A stretch of DNA of 64,000 nucleotides from Gynuella sunshinyii YC6258 (GCF_000940805.1 NZ_CP007142.1:5060593-5124592), one strand, 5' to 3'. Shown: positions 46,901 to 54,590, numbered from the stretch's first letter. Numbers and translations: made by a program. The notes: generated by a model not told the origin, from the sequence alone.

Positions 46901-47166
46901 TGGGGTATAGCAAAGCGGTCTGGCGGATAGATCCCGATATCCTGATTTCACGAAAAAGCGATTACTGGGATACCAACGGTAACCACCTGAAGACCATTGA
47001 AAATAAGGAAATCCAGCAAATCTCCGGGATCTGGACCGTTATGAAAGTCATCGCGGTGAATCATAAAACCGGCCACAGCACGGTGATGATCAGCAGCGAT
47101 GTGGATTACGACAGCCCGATTGCTGAACTGGCTTTTGAACAACGGAGTCTGACGCGTGGTTTGTAA
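43987..47166 (+). CDS. RND/MMPL permease fused to a LolA-like periplasmic domain
   Basis: 1059 residues. Residues about 1-785 form an MMPL/HpnN-type RND permease: helix at 18-36, periplasmic domain (about 40-215), helix block (about 225-385), second half beginning with a helix near 415, second periplasmic domain (about 435-620) and helix block (about 625-785) with the conserved FAAIAIGLGVDFAIH. A further helix (about 792-809) leads to residues 815-1059, a beta-rich domain of the outer-membrane lipoprotein-sorting (LolA-like) type, with WLYLPALRKIRRIPASNRGD and YTFTTTGMETIDGVDCYVIE. These are usually separate proteins. Likely role: extract a lipophilic product from the inner membrane and carry it across the periplasm to the barrel encoded next. 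Confidence 0.9.
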   Translation: MNTKSTGSTWFFEVIIRFRWLVILLSIGMIAATISFIPHLTKDTSAGAFIAPDNPALLFRDQVKEQFGLADPIVIGVINQSQQGIFNPETLALVSWLTEQVKGIDNVDPEKVMSLATESNVVGTDTGMEVDEFLATLPTTQAEADSVRSAVKDFPLYNGSLVARDGLGTLIVVELVDEKKALATYEAIQDVIAKAPKGPDDQLLVAGEGAVAGYLSTYIDQDAKRLNPLAGITITIILFVAFRTLRATLLPNLIILATAAVTLGVMAASQTPFYVITNGLIVCMIGIAVADSIHVFSQYYEEREKTPDASQRELTIRTMKIMTRPVTLTTFTTAAGFLALYPTTDMPPIQSFGLFGALAVLAAWLFTMTLFPAVLSLLKPRRSRSFSQNAATDGSASHQWMTRFGHQVLGHPKTVLGIGLLIIIVGGIGLSRVKVEDQRIENFKPTEPLYQADKQINQVMDGTYNLDVVVEAADHEGLHNPHFLAKIEKLQNYLTSLPHVNGANSVVDYIKQMNKAVNENRPETYTIPDDDTLIAQLFLLYSISGDPTDFEEEINSDHTKALVRAYLDTDTFANNRKLIPMVEQYLSTEFNEPGLTGTVTGLINVDYHWINGVASSHTGSVIVSVLAVLVMACVLFRSFVIGLFAVIPVAVSILLIYATMGFAGIWLGVGTSMFAAIAIGLGVDFAIHTMERIRDLTTRNGNQNLGEVLLELYPTTGRALFFNLAAVALGFSVLCSSDVPPLVRFGLLVAMAVCAAFLASVTLLPALVMVLKPRALSGQASHSAGPKAREAIVTSIIIGVIAVAYLTQQHAFATGALPAGLDIMKSVSQREEGDQITRNLELELIDRQGQTRTQQVKAFRRYFGDEKRTVLFYTAPANLRGTGFLTYDYPDSQKDDDQWLYLPALRKIRRIPASNRGDYFLGTDFTYEEIKSENKVELSDYTFTTTGMETIDGVDCYVIEGTPVNNKIAKELGYSKAVWRIDPDILISRKSDYWDTNGNHLKTIENKEIQQISGIWTVMKVIAVNHKTGHSTVMISSDVDYDSPIAELAFEQRSLTRGL

Positions 47167-48460
47167 TATCATTCCAAAAATGTCATTGGCGATCGGTCTG
47201 GTCGCCCCTATGACCTTCGGTGCTCATTTCGAAGGCGTACTGGACTACCAACTGGCCATAGACAGCGATGATGCCGGGCTGCAACAGTCACAATGGGAGT
47301 TGACGCCACGCCTGGATTTCCGTCCTGCCAGCTTTATGGACATCAGCATCATCCCCAGACTGCGAATCGACAGCGAGGACAAAATAGCGCCCGGAAAACC
47401 CGACCAGGACAGCAGAAGTCACTGGAACCGTCGCTGGTATCCGAATGACTACAGCGATGTCGAGATCCGTGAACTGTATGCGGACAGTTATATCCAGGAT
47501 GTGTTTATCCGGGCGGGCAAACAGCAGGTCGTCTGGGGTCAGGCTGACGGCCTGAAAGTATTGGATGTCATCAATCCCACCGACTATCACGAATTCATTC
47601 TACCAAGCTCCGAAGACCGGCGGATTCCGCTATGGATGATCAATGCTGAGATCCCCGTCGCAGGCGGGACATTACAGACCCTGTTCATCCCTGACACCAC
47701 TTACGATGAAATTCCAGCCTCGAATGCAGCATTTGCCATGACCACACCGATGCTGGTTCCAACTGCCCCAGCTTCCGTGCCGGTCCGAGTGGCCGATTAC
47801 GACAAACCCGATGACCCCATTGCCGATGCCGACGCCGGTGCCCGCTGGCAAACATTTATCGGCGGCTGGGATATTTCCCTCAACTACTTCTATCACTACA
47901 GCGATCAGGCTGTCTTTATGCTCGAGAGCGATAGCAGCGGTATCACAGTCAAACCACAATACCGTCGCACCCACACAGTTGGCACCACCTTTTCAAATGC
48001 CTTTGGCGACTATGTTCTGCGTGGCGAGCTGGGTTATTCAACCCGGCGCTATTGGGTTGCCGATCCAACCCGCGTCAGCCGGGGCATCGTGAGGAGCCCT
48101 GAACTCTCATATGTGGCCGGACTCGACTACAACGGCATTAGCAACACCCTGATCAGTACACAACTGTATCAGAGTTACCTGACTGACCATGCCGAGGCCA
48201 TCGTCCGGGATGTTGCTGAAACACAGGTAACCCTGCTGATCAGACGTAATTTCTGGAATCAGACCCTGGAGCTGGAGGCATTTGGCATTCAGAGCCTGAA
48301 CGACATGGACCGTCTGGTGCAGTTGAAAGGCAAGTATCTGTTTCCGGGTAACATCAGTGTCCACCTGGGAGCGGATCTGTTTTTTGGCGATGAAGATGGA
48401 TTGTTCGGACAATTCCGCGACAGCAGTCGAATACTGGCCGGCTTCAGTTACTCGTTTTAA
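47156..48460 (+). CDS. DUF1302-like outer-membrane beta-barrel protein
   Basis: 434 residues from GTG 47156, inside the end of the RND gene (11-base overlap) with GGAG eight bases upstream; an ATG at 47180 is an alternative. An N-terminal signal sequence ends about TFGA. The mature protein is rich in alternating amphipathic strands and ends in the outer-membrane motif AGFSYSF (terminal Phe). IRELYADSYIQDVFIRAGKQ and QVVWGQADGLKVLDVINPTD are typical of DUF1302 proteins, which are commonly found next to RND permeases. Likely the exit port for the cargo of the RND-LolA protein. Function not proven for the family. Confidence 0.87.
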   Translation: MVCNIIPKMSLAIGLVAPMTFGAHFEGVLDYQLAIDSDDAGLQQSQWELTPRLDFRPASFMDISIIPRLRIDSEDKIAPGKPDQDSRSHWNRRWYPNDYSDVEIRELYADSYIQDVFIRAGKQQVVWGQADGLKVLDVINPTDYHEFILPSSEDRRIPLWMINAEIPVAGGTLQTLFIPDTTYDEIPASNAAFAMTTPMLVPTAPASVPVRVADYDKPDDPIADADAGARWQTFIGGWDISLNYFYHYSDQAVFMLESDSSGITVKPQYRRTHTVGTTFSNAFGDYVLRGELGYSTRRYWVADPTRVSRGIVRSPELSYVAGLDYNGISNTLISTQLYQSYLTDHAEAIVRDVAETQVTLLIRRNFWNQTLELEAFGIQSLNDMDRLVQLKGKYLFPGNISVHLGADLFFGDEDGLFGQFRDSSRILAGFSYSF

Positions 48461-48562
48461 AACAGCCCAGCGATCATGTCAGCAAGACAGATATGAGGTT
48501 AAAAAGCAAATTCAGGCAAACTCATACCTGCTCAGCCAACACAACAACGATAGGAGAAAAGC

Positions 48563-49435
48563 ATGGGATTCGATCTGACAGTCACAGCAAGAAAAGCAGT
48601 GGTAGGTTCTCTGTCGGCCGCCATGCCAAACTACTTTGGCAATCTGGGAGCGCGCTTGTTTCTGCATCCCCGAGCCAACAAAAGCAAACGTCACTGGGCC
48701 AATGCGTTTGAGGGATTCGAACATCACAGCATTTTCGTTGATGGTCATAAAGTCCCTGTCTGGACTCGTGGCGAAGGCCAACCCGTGATGCTGGTTCACG
48801 GCTGGGAGCGGGATCACTTCACCATGGGTGGATTCGTCGCCCCACTCTTACAGTCGGGTTACCAGGTGGCGGCGCTGGATCTACCAGCTCACGGCGAAGC
48901 CGAAGGCGGAACTGCACCTCTGCCACTACTGGCCAAAGCGATTGCCGCTGCCACCGACAGCCTCAACCATCCGGCCATCGTTATCGCACATTCCATTGGC
49001 GCAGCCATGACCGTTCTGGCCATGGAAGACTACCAACTCAAACCATTGGCCGCGGTACTGATCAGCGCCCCCTCCTCCGCCAAAGCCTATGCGGTGTCAC
49101 AAGCGACGGACATCGGTCTCAGCAGAAGTGCCATCGGCAAAATGGTAACGGGAATATCCACAGCACTGGGCGCGCCACTGGAGCGTTTTCGGGTGGACCT
49201 GGCGCTGAAGAAATTACCAACCCGGACAATTCTGATCCACGCCAAAGACGATAACATCGTGCCCTTTTCAGAAGCCGAAACCAATGCCGCTGCGGCTGCA
49301 GTGCAGACGCTCTGGCAAGCTAGAGGCGGACACAATAAAATTCTTGGAGATGCAGAGATGATAAACCAGGTTCTGGCATGGCTGCATACCCATCAGGCAA
49401 CAATTCAGGCAGAAACTCAGAAAACCTCTATATAG
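48563..49435 (+). CDS. Alpha/beta hydrolase, paralogue of the fused hydrolase domain
   Basis: 290 residues. The fold runs through PVMLVHGWERDHFTMGGFVA (oxyanion region), VAALDLPAHG, the nucleophile Ser in VIAHSIGAAMTVL (about 152), Asp in ILIHAKDDNIVPF and His in ARGGHNKIL. The sequence lines up along its full length with residues about 385-660 of the desaturase-hydrolase fusion, so it is a duplicated, free-standing copy. It lies 102 bp after the barrel gene and is the last gene of the cluster. Likely a thioesterase/hydrolase acting on the product or as a proofreader; substrate unknown. Confidence 0.88.
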   Translation: MGFDLTVTARKAVVGSLSAAMPNYFGNLGARLFLHPRANKSKRHWANAFEGFEHHSIFVDGHKVPVWTRGEGQPVMLVHGWERDHFTMGGFVAPLLQSGYQVAALDLPAHGEAEGGTAPLPLLAKAIAAATDSLNHPAIVIAHSIGAAMTVLAMEDYQLKPLAAVLISAPSSAKAYAVSQATDIGLSRSAIGKMVTGISTALGAPLERFRVDLALKKLPTRTILIHAKDDNIVPFSEAETNAAAAAVQTLWQARGGHNKILGDAEMINQVLAWLHTHQATIQAETQKTSI

Positions 49436-49483
49436 TTATCTGTGTCGGCAAAGTTATTCAGAGGGTTCTTGGAAAAAATATTT

Positions 49484-49505
49484 TGCGGTACTCATATGTA
49501 CCGCA
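49484..49505. terminator. Hairpin between the cluster and cheR
   Basis: TGCGGTAC / GTACCGCA around TCATAT. On the minus strand it is followed by AAATATTTTTT, a usable terminator for cheV-cheR; on the plus strand it ends the hydrolase gene region with less support. Confidence 0.6.
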
Positions 49506-49529
49506 GGAGTAAAAAAAACCGTCTGCCGG

Positions 49530-50357
49530 TCAGATCGCCCGATAAATAATCCCCGGACGACAATGCACCATTTCGTATTTGTCCTGCAGACTGCCAACCG
49601 ACTCAGAAGCACCAACCACCAGAAAACCACCCGGACGCAATGTCCCGTGAATGCGGGTCAGAATGTCTTTTTTGAGATCCCCGGTGAAATAAATCAGAAC
49701 GTTCCGGCAGAAAACGATATCGAACTTACCGAGCCCGGCATAGCTATCCTTCAGGTTCAATGCCCTGAATTCCACTTTGCGGGTGTATTCAGGCTTAACC
49801 TTCCAGCGGCCTTCACTGACTTTGGTGAAATACTGATTGATTTTTGGAGTATCGAGTCCTCGCCCCAAAGACAGCATGGGATATTCCGCCTGCTTGGCCT
49901 CTGCCAGCACAGAAGACGATATATCCGTGGCGATGATTTTATCAGAAGGACTGATTTTGCCCGGATTCGATTTACCCCACTCCTCAAGCGTAAAGGCAAT
50001 GGAATAAGGTTCCTGACCAGACGAACACGCCGCTGACCAGATCCTCAGAGGTCGGCCTTTTACCTGGGCAAAATGTTCCGGCAAGATCACCCGTTTAAGA
50101 ATGTCAAACGGGTGCATATCCCTGAACCAGAGGGTTTCGTTGGTGGTCATGGCATCGATAACCTTGGTTCTCAACTGCCCCCTGATATCATTTTTTACTT
50201 GAACCAACAATTCTTCCAGACTGCTTAAATGATGCTCTTTCAGAATGTTTCGCAACCTACTGGTTACCAGATATTGTTTATTATCACCCAAACTGATCCC
50301 GGATACTGTTTCGAGGAAGCGGGCAAACTCTGCATATCCTTTCTCTGTCGCTGACAT
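49530..50357 (-). CDS. cheR: Chemotaxis methyltransferase CheR
   Basis: 275 residues. CheR methylates glutamates of chemoreceptors with SAM. The N-terminal helical domain (about 1-85) is followed by the SAM-binding domain: RIWSAACSSGQEPYSIAFTL (about 105-125), ATDISSSVLAEAK and FCRNVLIYF. It follows cheV by 8 bp. In many gammaproteobacteria the next gene downstream is flgB; here the polyyne-type cluster intervenes. Confidence 0.95.
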   Translation of the reverse strand: MSATEKGYAEFARFLETVSGISLGDNKQYLVTSRLRNILKEHHLSSLEELLVQVKNDIRGQLRTKVIDAMTTNETLWFRDMHPFDILKRVILPEHFAQVKGRPLRIWSAACSSGQEPYSIAFTLEEWGKSNPGKISPSDKIIATDISSSVLAEAKQAEYPMLSLGRGLDTPKINQYFTKVSEGRWKVKPEYTRKVEFRALNLKDSYAGLGKFDIVFCRNVLIYFTGDLKKDILTRIHGTLRPGGFLVVGASESVGSLQDKYEMVHCRPGIIYRAI

Positions 50358-50365
50358 ATTCTGTT

Positions 50366-51319
50366 CTATTCACCATCTAGAGCCGGCACTACACCACCAC
50401 GTTTTTCGATCTGGTGCACTACAATTTCGGCCAATTCGTCGGGTTTAAACTTAGGCAGAAAATTATCCGCCCCCACCTTCTTAACCATCGCCTCATTAAA
50501 CACACCGCTTAAAGAAGTATGCAACATAATATACATGTCTTTAAGTTGCGGATGTGACCTGATTTCTGCCGTTAACGTATAGCCGTCCATTTCTGGCATT
50601 TCAATATCCGAAATGATCATCAGATATTCTTGCCGCGGATCTTTGCCCTCATCCAGCATTCCCAGCAGATGTTCCCAGGCGGCTTTACCATCCATCAGCT
50701 TGGTGGTCGTGACGCCCACCTGTTCGATACAACGGGTAGTCTGTTTCAACGCAATCTTGGAATCATCCACTACCAGCACATGATATGAAGGGGCTTCTGC
50801 TGCCATAGCCTCAGTCACAATACTCTGAGAAACCTCGACGGTCATAGGTGCCACTTCAGAGAGAATCTTCTCAACATCTATTATTTCAACCATACGGTCA
50901 TTGAGTTTCGTCACCGCCGTCAAATAATGGGCATTACCCGTTCCCTTTGGTGGTGGGTGTATCTCTGACCAGTTCATATTAATAATGCGCTCCACCGAAC
51001 TCACCAGAAAACCCTGAGTTTTCATGTTGTATTCGGTGATGATTACGAATTTGTTCTTAAGGTCAGTCAACGGTGCATTGCCGGTCGCCAGACTAAGATC
51101 CATGATAGGAATAGTTCCTCCACGGATATGAGCAATTCCCCGAACAACAGGATCACTCTTCGGCATGCTCGTTAAATTCGGGCACTGCAGCACCTCTTTG
51201 ACTTTAAATACATTTATTCCATAGATCTGGTTTCCCTGTAATCGGAATAACAGCAGCTCCAACCGGTTTTGACCCACCAGTTGTGTTCGTTGATTTACAG
51301 TATCTAAGACCCCAGCCAT
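50366..51319 (-). CDS. cheV: Chemotaxis coupling protein CheV
   Basis: 317 residues from ATG 51319 (GGAG six bases upstream; a TTG at 51331 is less likely). An N-terminal CheW-like domain (about 18-165: LLFRLQGNQIYGINVFKVKE, PVVRGIAHIRGGTIPIMDLS) is fused to a response-regulator receiver domain (about 182-310: HVLVVDDSKIALKQT, the phosphoacceptor Asp in IISDIEMPEMDGY and Lys in ADNFLPKF). CheV couples receptors to CheA and helps adaptation. It diverges from flgA. Confidence 0.96.
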   Translation of the reverse strand: MAGVLDTVNQRTQLVGQNRLELLLFRLQGNQIYGINVFKVKEVLQCPNLTSMPKSDPVVRGIAHIRGGTIPIMDLSLATGNAPLTDLKNKFVIITEYNMKTQGFLVSSVERIINMNWSEIHPPPKGTGNAHYLTAVTKLNDRMVEIIDVEKILSEVAPMTVEVSQSIVTEAMAAEAPSYHVLVVDDSKIALKQTTRCIEQVGVTTTKLMDGKAAWEHLLGMLDEGKDPRQEYLMIISDIEMPEMDGYTLTAEIRSHPQLKDMYIMLHTSLSGVFNEAMVKKVGADNFLPKFKPDELAEIVVHQIEKRGGVVPALDGE

Positions 51320-51342
51320 TTTGATCTCCAACAGCTTTGTAT

Positions 51343-51357
51343 AGGCACAGCAATTGC
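51343..51357 (+). promoter_or_regulatory. Sigma-54 promoter of flgA
   Basis: AGGCACAGCAATTGC: GG and GC exactly ten bases apart with a perfect TTGC -12 element and GGCAC at -24. Predicted start is about 51369, 66 bases before the flgA ATG. Confidence 0.7.
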
Positions 51358-51434
51358 TTTAATTCATTCAAACCGGCAAGTTGATAGTAAAATTGCCAAT
51401 TTAGTGACAGATTCTAACTACAGCATAGACCGCG

Positions 51435-52169
51435 ATGCATCGAGTACAAGTATTTAACCGCAAAGCTTTTTCAGGTGTGTGTTTTTTGACACTGAGCGGA
51501 TTGATGTTGCTCGCTTCTCTGGCACCTGCTGCCAACAATCAGATCGAAGACAGCATACTGGATTATGTGGTCGACGCTTATAGCACCCGAATCAGTGAGT
51601 TTCAACGTGATCGGCTGGCTATTAGTTTCGAGACTGTCTTGGGCGATATCGATAAGGACTACTGCAACTCCGGTTTGAGCATCAAACCTGAGTCAGAATT
51701 ACCGCTGGGCAGAGAGAATATTGCTGTCAGTTGTATAGAGGCTTCTGGCGGCTGGAAAATTTATGTACCCATAACCGTGTCATATTTCCTGCCGGTAGCT
51801 ACGCTGAAAACATCGGTCACCCGAAATACCCGATTGACTGCAGATATGGTGGAAATGGCCGATATGGACATCAGCGGGCTGTACCGGGGATACTACACTG
51901 ATTTGGACAATGTGGTCGGACAAAAAGCTGTCCGCCACCTGCAACCAGGTACCGTGCTGAACAACAAGCTGATCGAGCCACCGATATTGGTCGAACGGGG
52001 TGATGCTGTGGTGATCCTGGCGCGCAGCAGTGTTATTCAGGTCAGAATGACCGGTATAGCCCTGTCAGCCGGAAGCAAAGGCAAGCAAATCCGGGTACGC
52101 AATGAAAGATCGAATAAAGTCATCAAGGCGGAAGTGATTGGCGAAGGGTTGGTAAGAGTGGTGTTTTGA
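51435..52169 (+). CDS. flgA: Flagellar P-ring chaperone FlgA
   Basis: 244 residues with a signal peptide (about 1-33, LASLAPAA). FlgA assists assembly of the P-ring from FlgI in the periplasm. The C-terminal SAF domain is evident: VGQKAVRHLQPGTVLNNKLI, then PPILVERGDAVVI and ALSAGSKGKQIRVRNERSNK with the terminal VIGEGLVRVVF. The N-terminal half is the divergent FlgA domain. It precedes flgM by 123 bp. Confidence 0.93.
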   Translation: MHRVQVFNRKAFSGVCFLTLSGLMLLASLAPAANNQIEDSILDYVVDAYSTRISEFQRDRLAISFETVLGDIDKDYCNSGLSIKPESELPLGRENIAVSCIEASGGWKIYVPITVSYFLPVATLKTSVTRNTRLTADMVEMADMDISGLYRGYYTDLDNVVGQKAVRHLQPGTVLNNKLIEPPILVERGDAVVILARSSVIQVRMTGIALSAGSKGKQIRVRNERSNKVIKAEVIGEGLVRVVF

Positions 52170-52218
52170 AGTTTGGAGGACTTGCATCACATTTTTAAAA
52201 CTTTATTGATAAAGATAC

Positions 52219-52245
52219 TAAAGTTTTGATGATAACTGCCGCCAA
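52219..52245 (+). promoter_or_regulatory. Sigma-28 (FliA) promoter of flgM
   Basis: TAAAGTTT-N11-GCCGCCAA: the -35 element and 11-base spacing are exact and six of eight -10 bases match GCCGATAA. Predicted start near 52252, 41 bases before flgM. This would let FlgM be made under the sigma factor it inhibits, as in other flagellar systems. Confidence 0.85.
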
Positions 52246-52292
52246 ACCGGATAGCAGTCTATTTATTTTTTTGGGGAAACAGGAAACATATC

Positions 52293-52595
52293 ATGAACAT
52301 TAACGGCTTGACTCCCAATAGCGGGGGTAGTGAAAAAACCAGAAGCGGTGAAACTGTCGCAAAATCCACAGAAGGGCGCACCCGTACCAGTGTTGAAAAC
52401 AGCAACAATGCCGACACTGTGCAGTTGAGTCCTCAGGCAAAAGTTCTCAAGGACCTGGAAACACAGGTGCAGTCCATGAGCGATGTCGATCAACCAAAAA
52501 TTGACCGGATCAAATCCGCCATTCAAAACGGAGAGTATTCGATCAATTACGAACGACTGGCCGAAGCAATCGAAAATTTCGAAATGGATTTTTAA
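52293..52595 (+). CDS. flgM: Anti-sigma-28 factor FlgM
   Basis: 100 residues. FlgM binds FliA until the hook is finished and is then secreted through the flagellar export apparatus. The N-terminal half is Ser/Thr/Asn-rich and disordered (residues 1-45); the C-terminal sigma-binding helices include DTVQLSPQAKVLKDLETQV and the conserved DQPKIDRIKSAIQNGEYSIN followed by YERLAEAIENFE. It is transcribed with flgN from a sigma-28 promoter. Confidence 0.94.
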   Translation: MNINGLTPNSGGSEKTRSGETVAKSTEGRTRTSVENSNNADTVQLSPQAKVLKDLETQVQSMSDVDQPKIDRIKSAIQNGEYSINYERLAEAIENFEMDF

Positions 52596-52651
52596 CCGGC
52601 GTTTTCCCCAATCCCGGTTAAAACTCTGTTCCTCATCAGGAGTGTATAAAT

Positions 52652-53137
52652 ATGACTGCACAACCATGGTTAGATTCCGTGATTGACCTGCTTCAGCAGG
52701 AAATCGCCTTATCCTCGCAAATTGATGCCCAGCTGGTCCTTGAACGGGACGCTTTGTTAAGCAGAGATGCCCAATCGGTAGCTCAGTACAGTCAGCAAAA
52801 AAATACTCTGCTGATTGATCTCGACAGTAAACATTCAACCCTCATGCAAACCATTAGCGAAGCAACGGGCCAGCCCCAGGAAGCCCTTAGCGACGATCAA
52901 TGGCTGCAGACAATCACTGATGCCAGAAAAGAACAGCTGTCAAAACTCTGGTATGAGCTGCACGATCAGTTGAAGGCCCTTAAACACAAAAATCTGCAAA
53001 ATGGCGTTTCGCTCAATCGCGTCGTTTCAAGAAGCCGTTTCCTGCTCAGGCTGCTGAAGGGTGATAACAGCCCACAGACTTATGATGCCAAAGGCATGGA
53101 AAGCAGTTCCAGGCAGGGGTCCTTAGGCAAGGCATAG
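52652..53137 (+). CDS. flgN: Flagellar export chaperone FlgN
   Basis: 161 residues. FlgN is a largely helical cytoplasmic chaperone for the hook-associated proteins FlgK and FlgL. ALSSQIDAQLVLERDALLSR and the following helices (ALSDDQWLQTITDARKEQLS), and position directly after flgM, support the assignment; the family is weakly conserved. AGGAG lies upstream of ATG 52652. Ten bases separate it from the coiled-coil gene. Confidence 0.88.
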   Translation: MTAQPWLDSVIDLLQQEIALSSQIDAQLVLERDALLSRDAQSVAQYSQQKNTLLIDLDSKHSTLMQTISEATGQPQEALSDDQWLQTITDARKEQLSKLWYELHDQLKALKHKNLQNGVSLNRVVSRSRFLLRLLKGDNSPQTYDAKGMESSSRQGSLGKA

Positions 53138-53147
53138 GCTTGCAAAC

Positions 53148-54590
53148 ATGTATTTTGAGCCGCTCACTCTATTCATTCTCGGCGAAATTCTGATCGTATA
53201 CATCGCCATCTCCATATTCCTGTTTTATCGCGGACGGCTCTACCAACTACTAAAAGATCTTCTCAAGGAAATGCGTCGAAACCGCATGCTGCGGGAAACC
53301 CTGAATGCCAAGCGTGCAGCAGGTGAACGGGCCAAAAATGTCAGTTTCAGCAAAGATTTCATGGACGCCGTCAACAGCGGCGGACGCGACATCTATACCA
53401 ATATGGTCGAGGTCAAGCTACAGCACACAGAAAAGGCAAAGGCTGAACTGGGCCCGGAGAATCTGGAATACAATCCCGCTCATCCCCCCATGGCGCGCTA
53501 TCTGGCATTGCGCAGCACCTTGTTAAACATGGAAAAAGAAGCGCCCGAAAGTGGTCAGCCGGATCAGGCCCAAGCGGAAAAGCTGCTCGATATTTTTCAT
53601 CAACAGATCATTCGCAAACACCTCGAAAGTGCCGGTCTGGAAGACCCGCAACACACCCGCAAAATAGAACAACAGCTACGACAACTACAGGAACAGGTTT
53701 CCCAGCTGGAACCGTTCCAACAGCTTTATCAGGATTCACAGAGCAGTCTTGATGAGGCCGCCAGAGAAATCGAACAACTGAAAAGCATTATTCCTCCCGA
53801 GGTCATCGCCGATGAAAACCTTGCCTTCAAAGGCAAAGGCTATGCGGATGAAATATATCGTTTAAAAAGCGAAAAATTTGATCTGTTGGAAACCATCAAC
53901 AAACTCAAACTCAGACTGGAACAAAGGGAAATTGACGCTTCGCCTGAAGAGTACATCGATATGCAGGATGAGCAGATCAAACAGCAGGCCCGCTATATGA
54001 AGGAAGCGGATGTCTGTATCAACCTGCTGGAAAAAGAGCTTGAGACTGTTAATAAAGAAAACGAACAACATCTGGAAGAAATCAGCGAACTGAAGGCCAA
54101 GCTGCAACAGCGCTACGCTGAAAAACCTTCATCAAGAGAATCATCTTCCGCACAGGCGAGAACCGAAAATACCAGTAAACTGCATAATCTTGCAGCTGCA
54201 CAGCAATCTTCCGTCAGTAATATCAGAGCCCAGGTGAACAGTCTCAAGGAGATCGCCGAGGCCCAAGCCATTGCCGAACAACAGGAACAGGAAATTCATC
54301 GTCTTGAACAGAGTATCAATGAGTCTGAAACCTGTATCCGCATTCTGGAAAATGAGCTGGAAGATGCCAATGACAAACTGGAAAAAATGCAGCGCGAACT
54401 GACCGCCTTTAAAGAACTGGATCAGAATGCAGACAACCTCGAAGGCGTGGTTCAGAACCTGATTCAGGACTCCAAGGAAATGCTCGAATGCATCGACAAG
54501 TATCAACAGGAAAATGCCATGCTAAGCAAAAAACTGACAGACTTGCAGGACAAAGTTGCCGTCAACACACAGATCCAGGAGGATGCTTAA
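53148..54590 (+). CDS. Membrane-anchored coiled-coil protein in the flgMN operon
   Basis: 480 residues, not recognised. One membrane helix near the N-terminus (about 8-28, LFILGEILIVYIAISIFLFY) is followed by a basic segment and then long heptad stretches (about 165-330 and 355-475), rich in Glu, Gln and Leu. The protein would be anchored in the inner membrane with a long cytoplasmic coiled-coil. It lies 10 bp downstream of flgN on the same strand and is probably cotranscribed, so a role in flagellar or polar organisation is a reasonable guess. No stop or frameshift is seen. Confidence 0.75.
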   Translation: MYFEPLTLFILGEILIVYIAISIFLFYRGRLYQLLKDLLKEMRRNRMLRETLNAKRAAGERAKNVSFSKDFMDAVNSGGRDIYTNMVEVKLQHTEKAKAELGPENLEYNPAHPPMARYLALRSTLLNMEKEAPESGQPDQAQAEKLLDIFHQQIIRKHLESAGLEDPQHTRKIEQQLRQLQEQVSQLEPFQQLYQDSQSSLDEAAREIEQLKSIIPPEVIADENLAFKGKGYADEIYRLKSEKFDLLETINKLKLRLEQREIDASPEEYIDMQDEQIKQQARYMKEADVCINLLEKELETVNKENEQHLEEISELKAKLQQRYAEKPSSRESSSAQARTENTSKLHNLAAAQQSSVSNIRAQVNSLKEIAEAQAIAEQQEQEIHRLEQSINESETCIRILENELEDANDKLEKMQRELTAFKELDQNADNLEGVVQNLIQDSKEMLECIDKYQQENAMLSKKLTDLQDKVAVNTQIQEDA

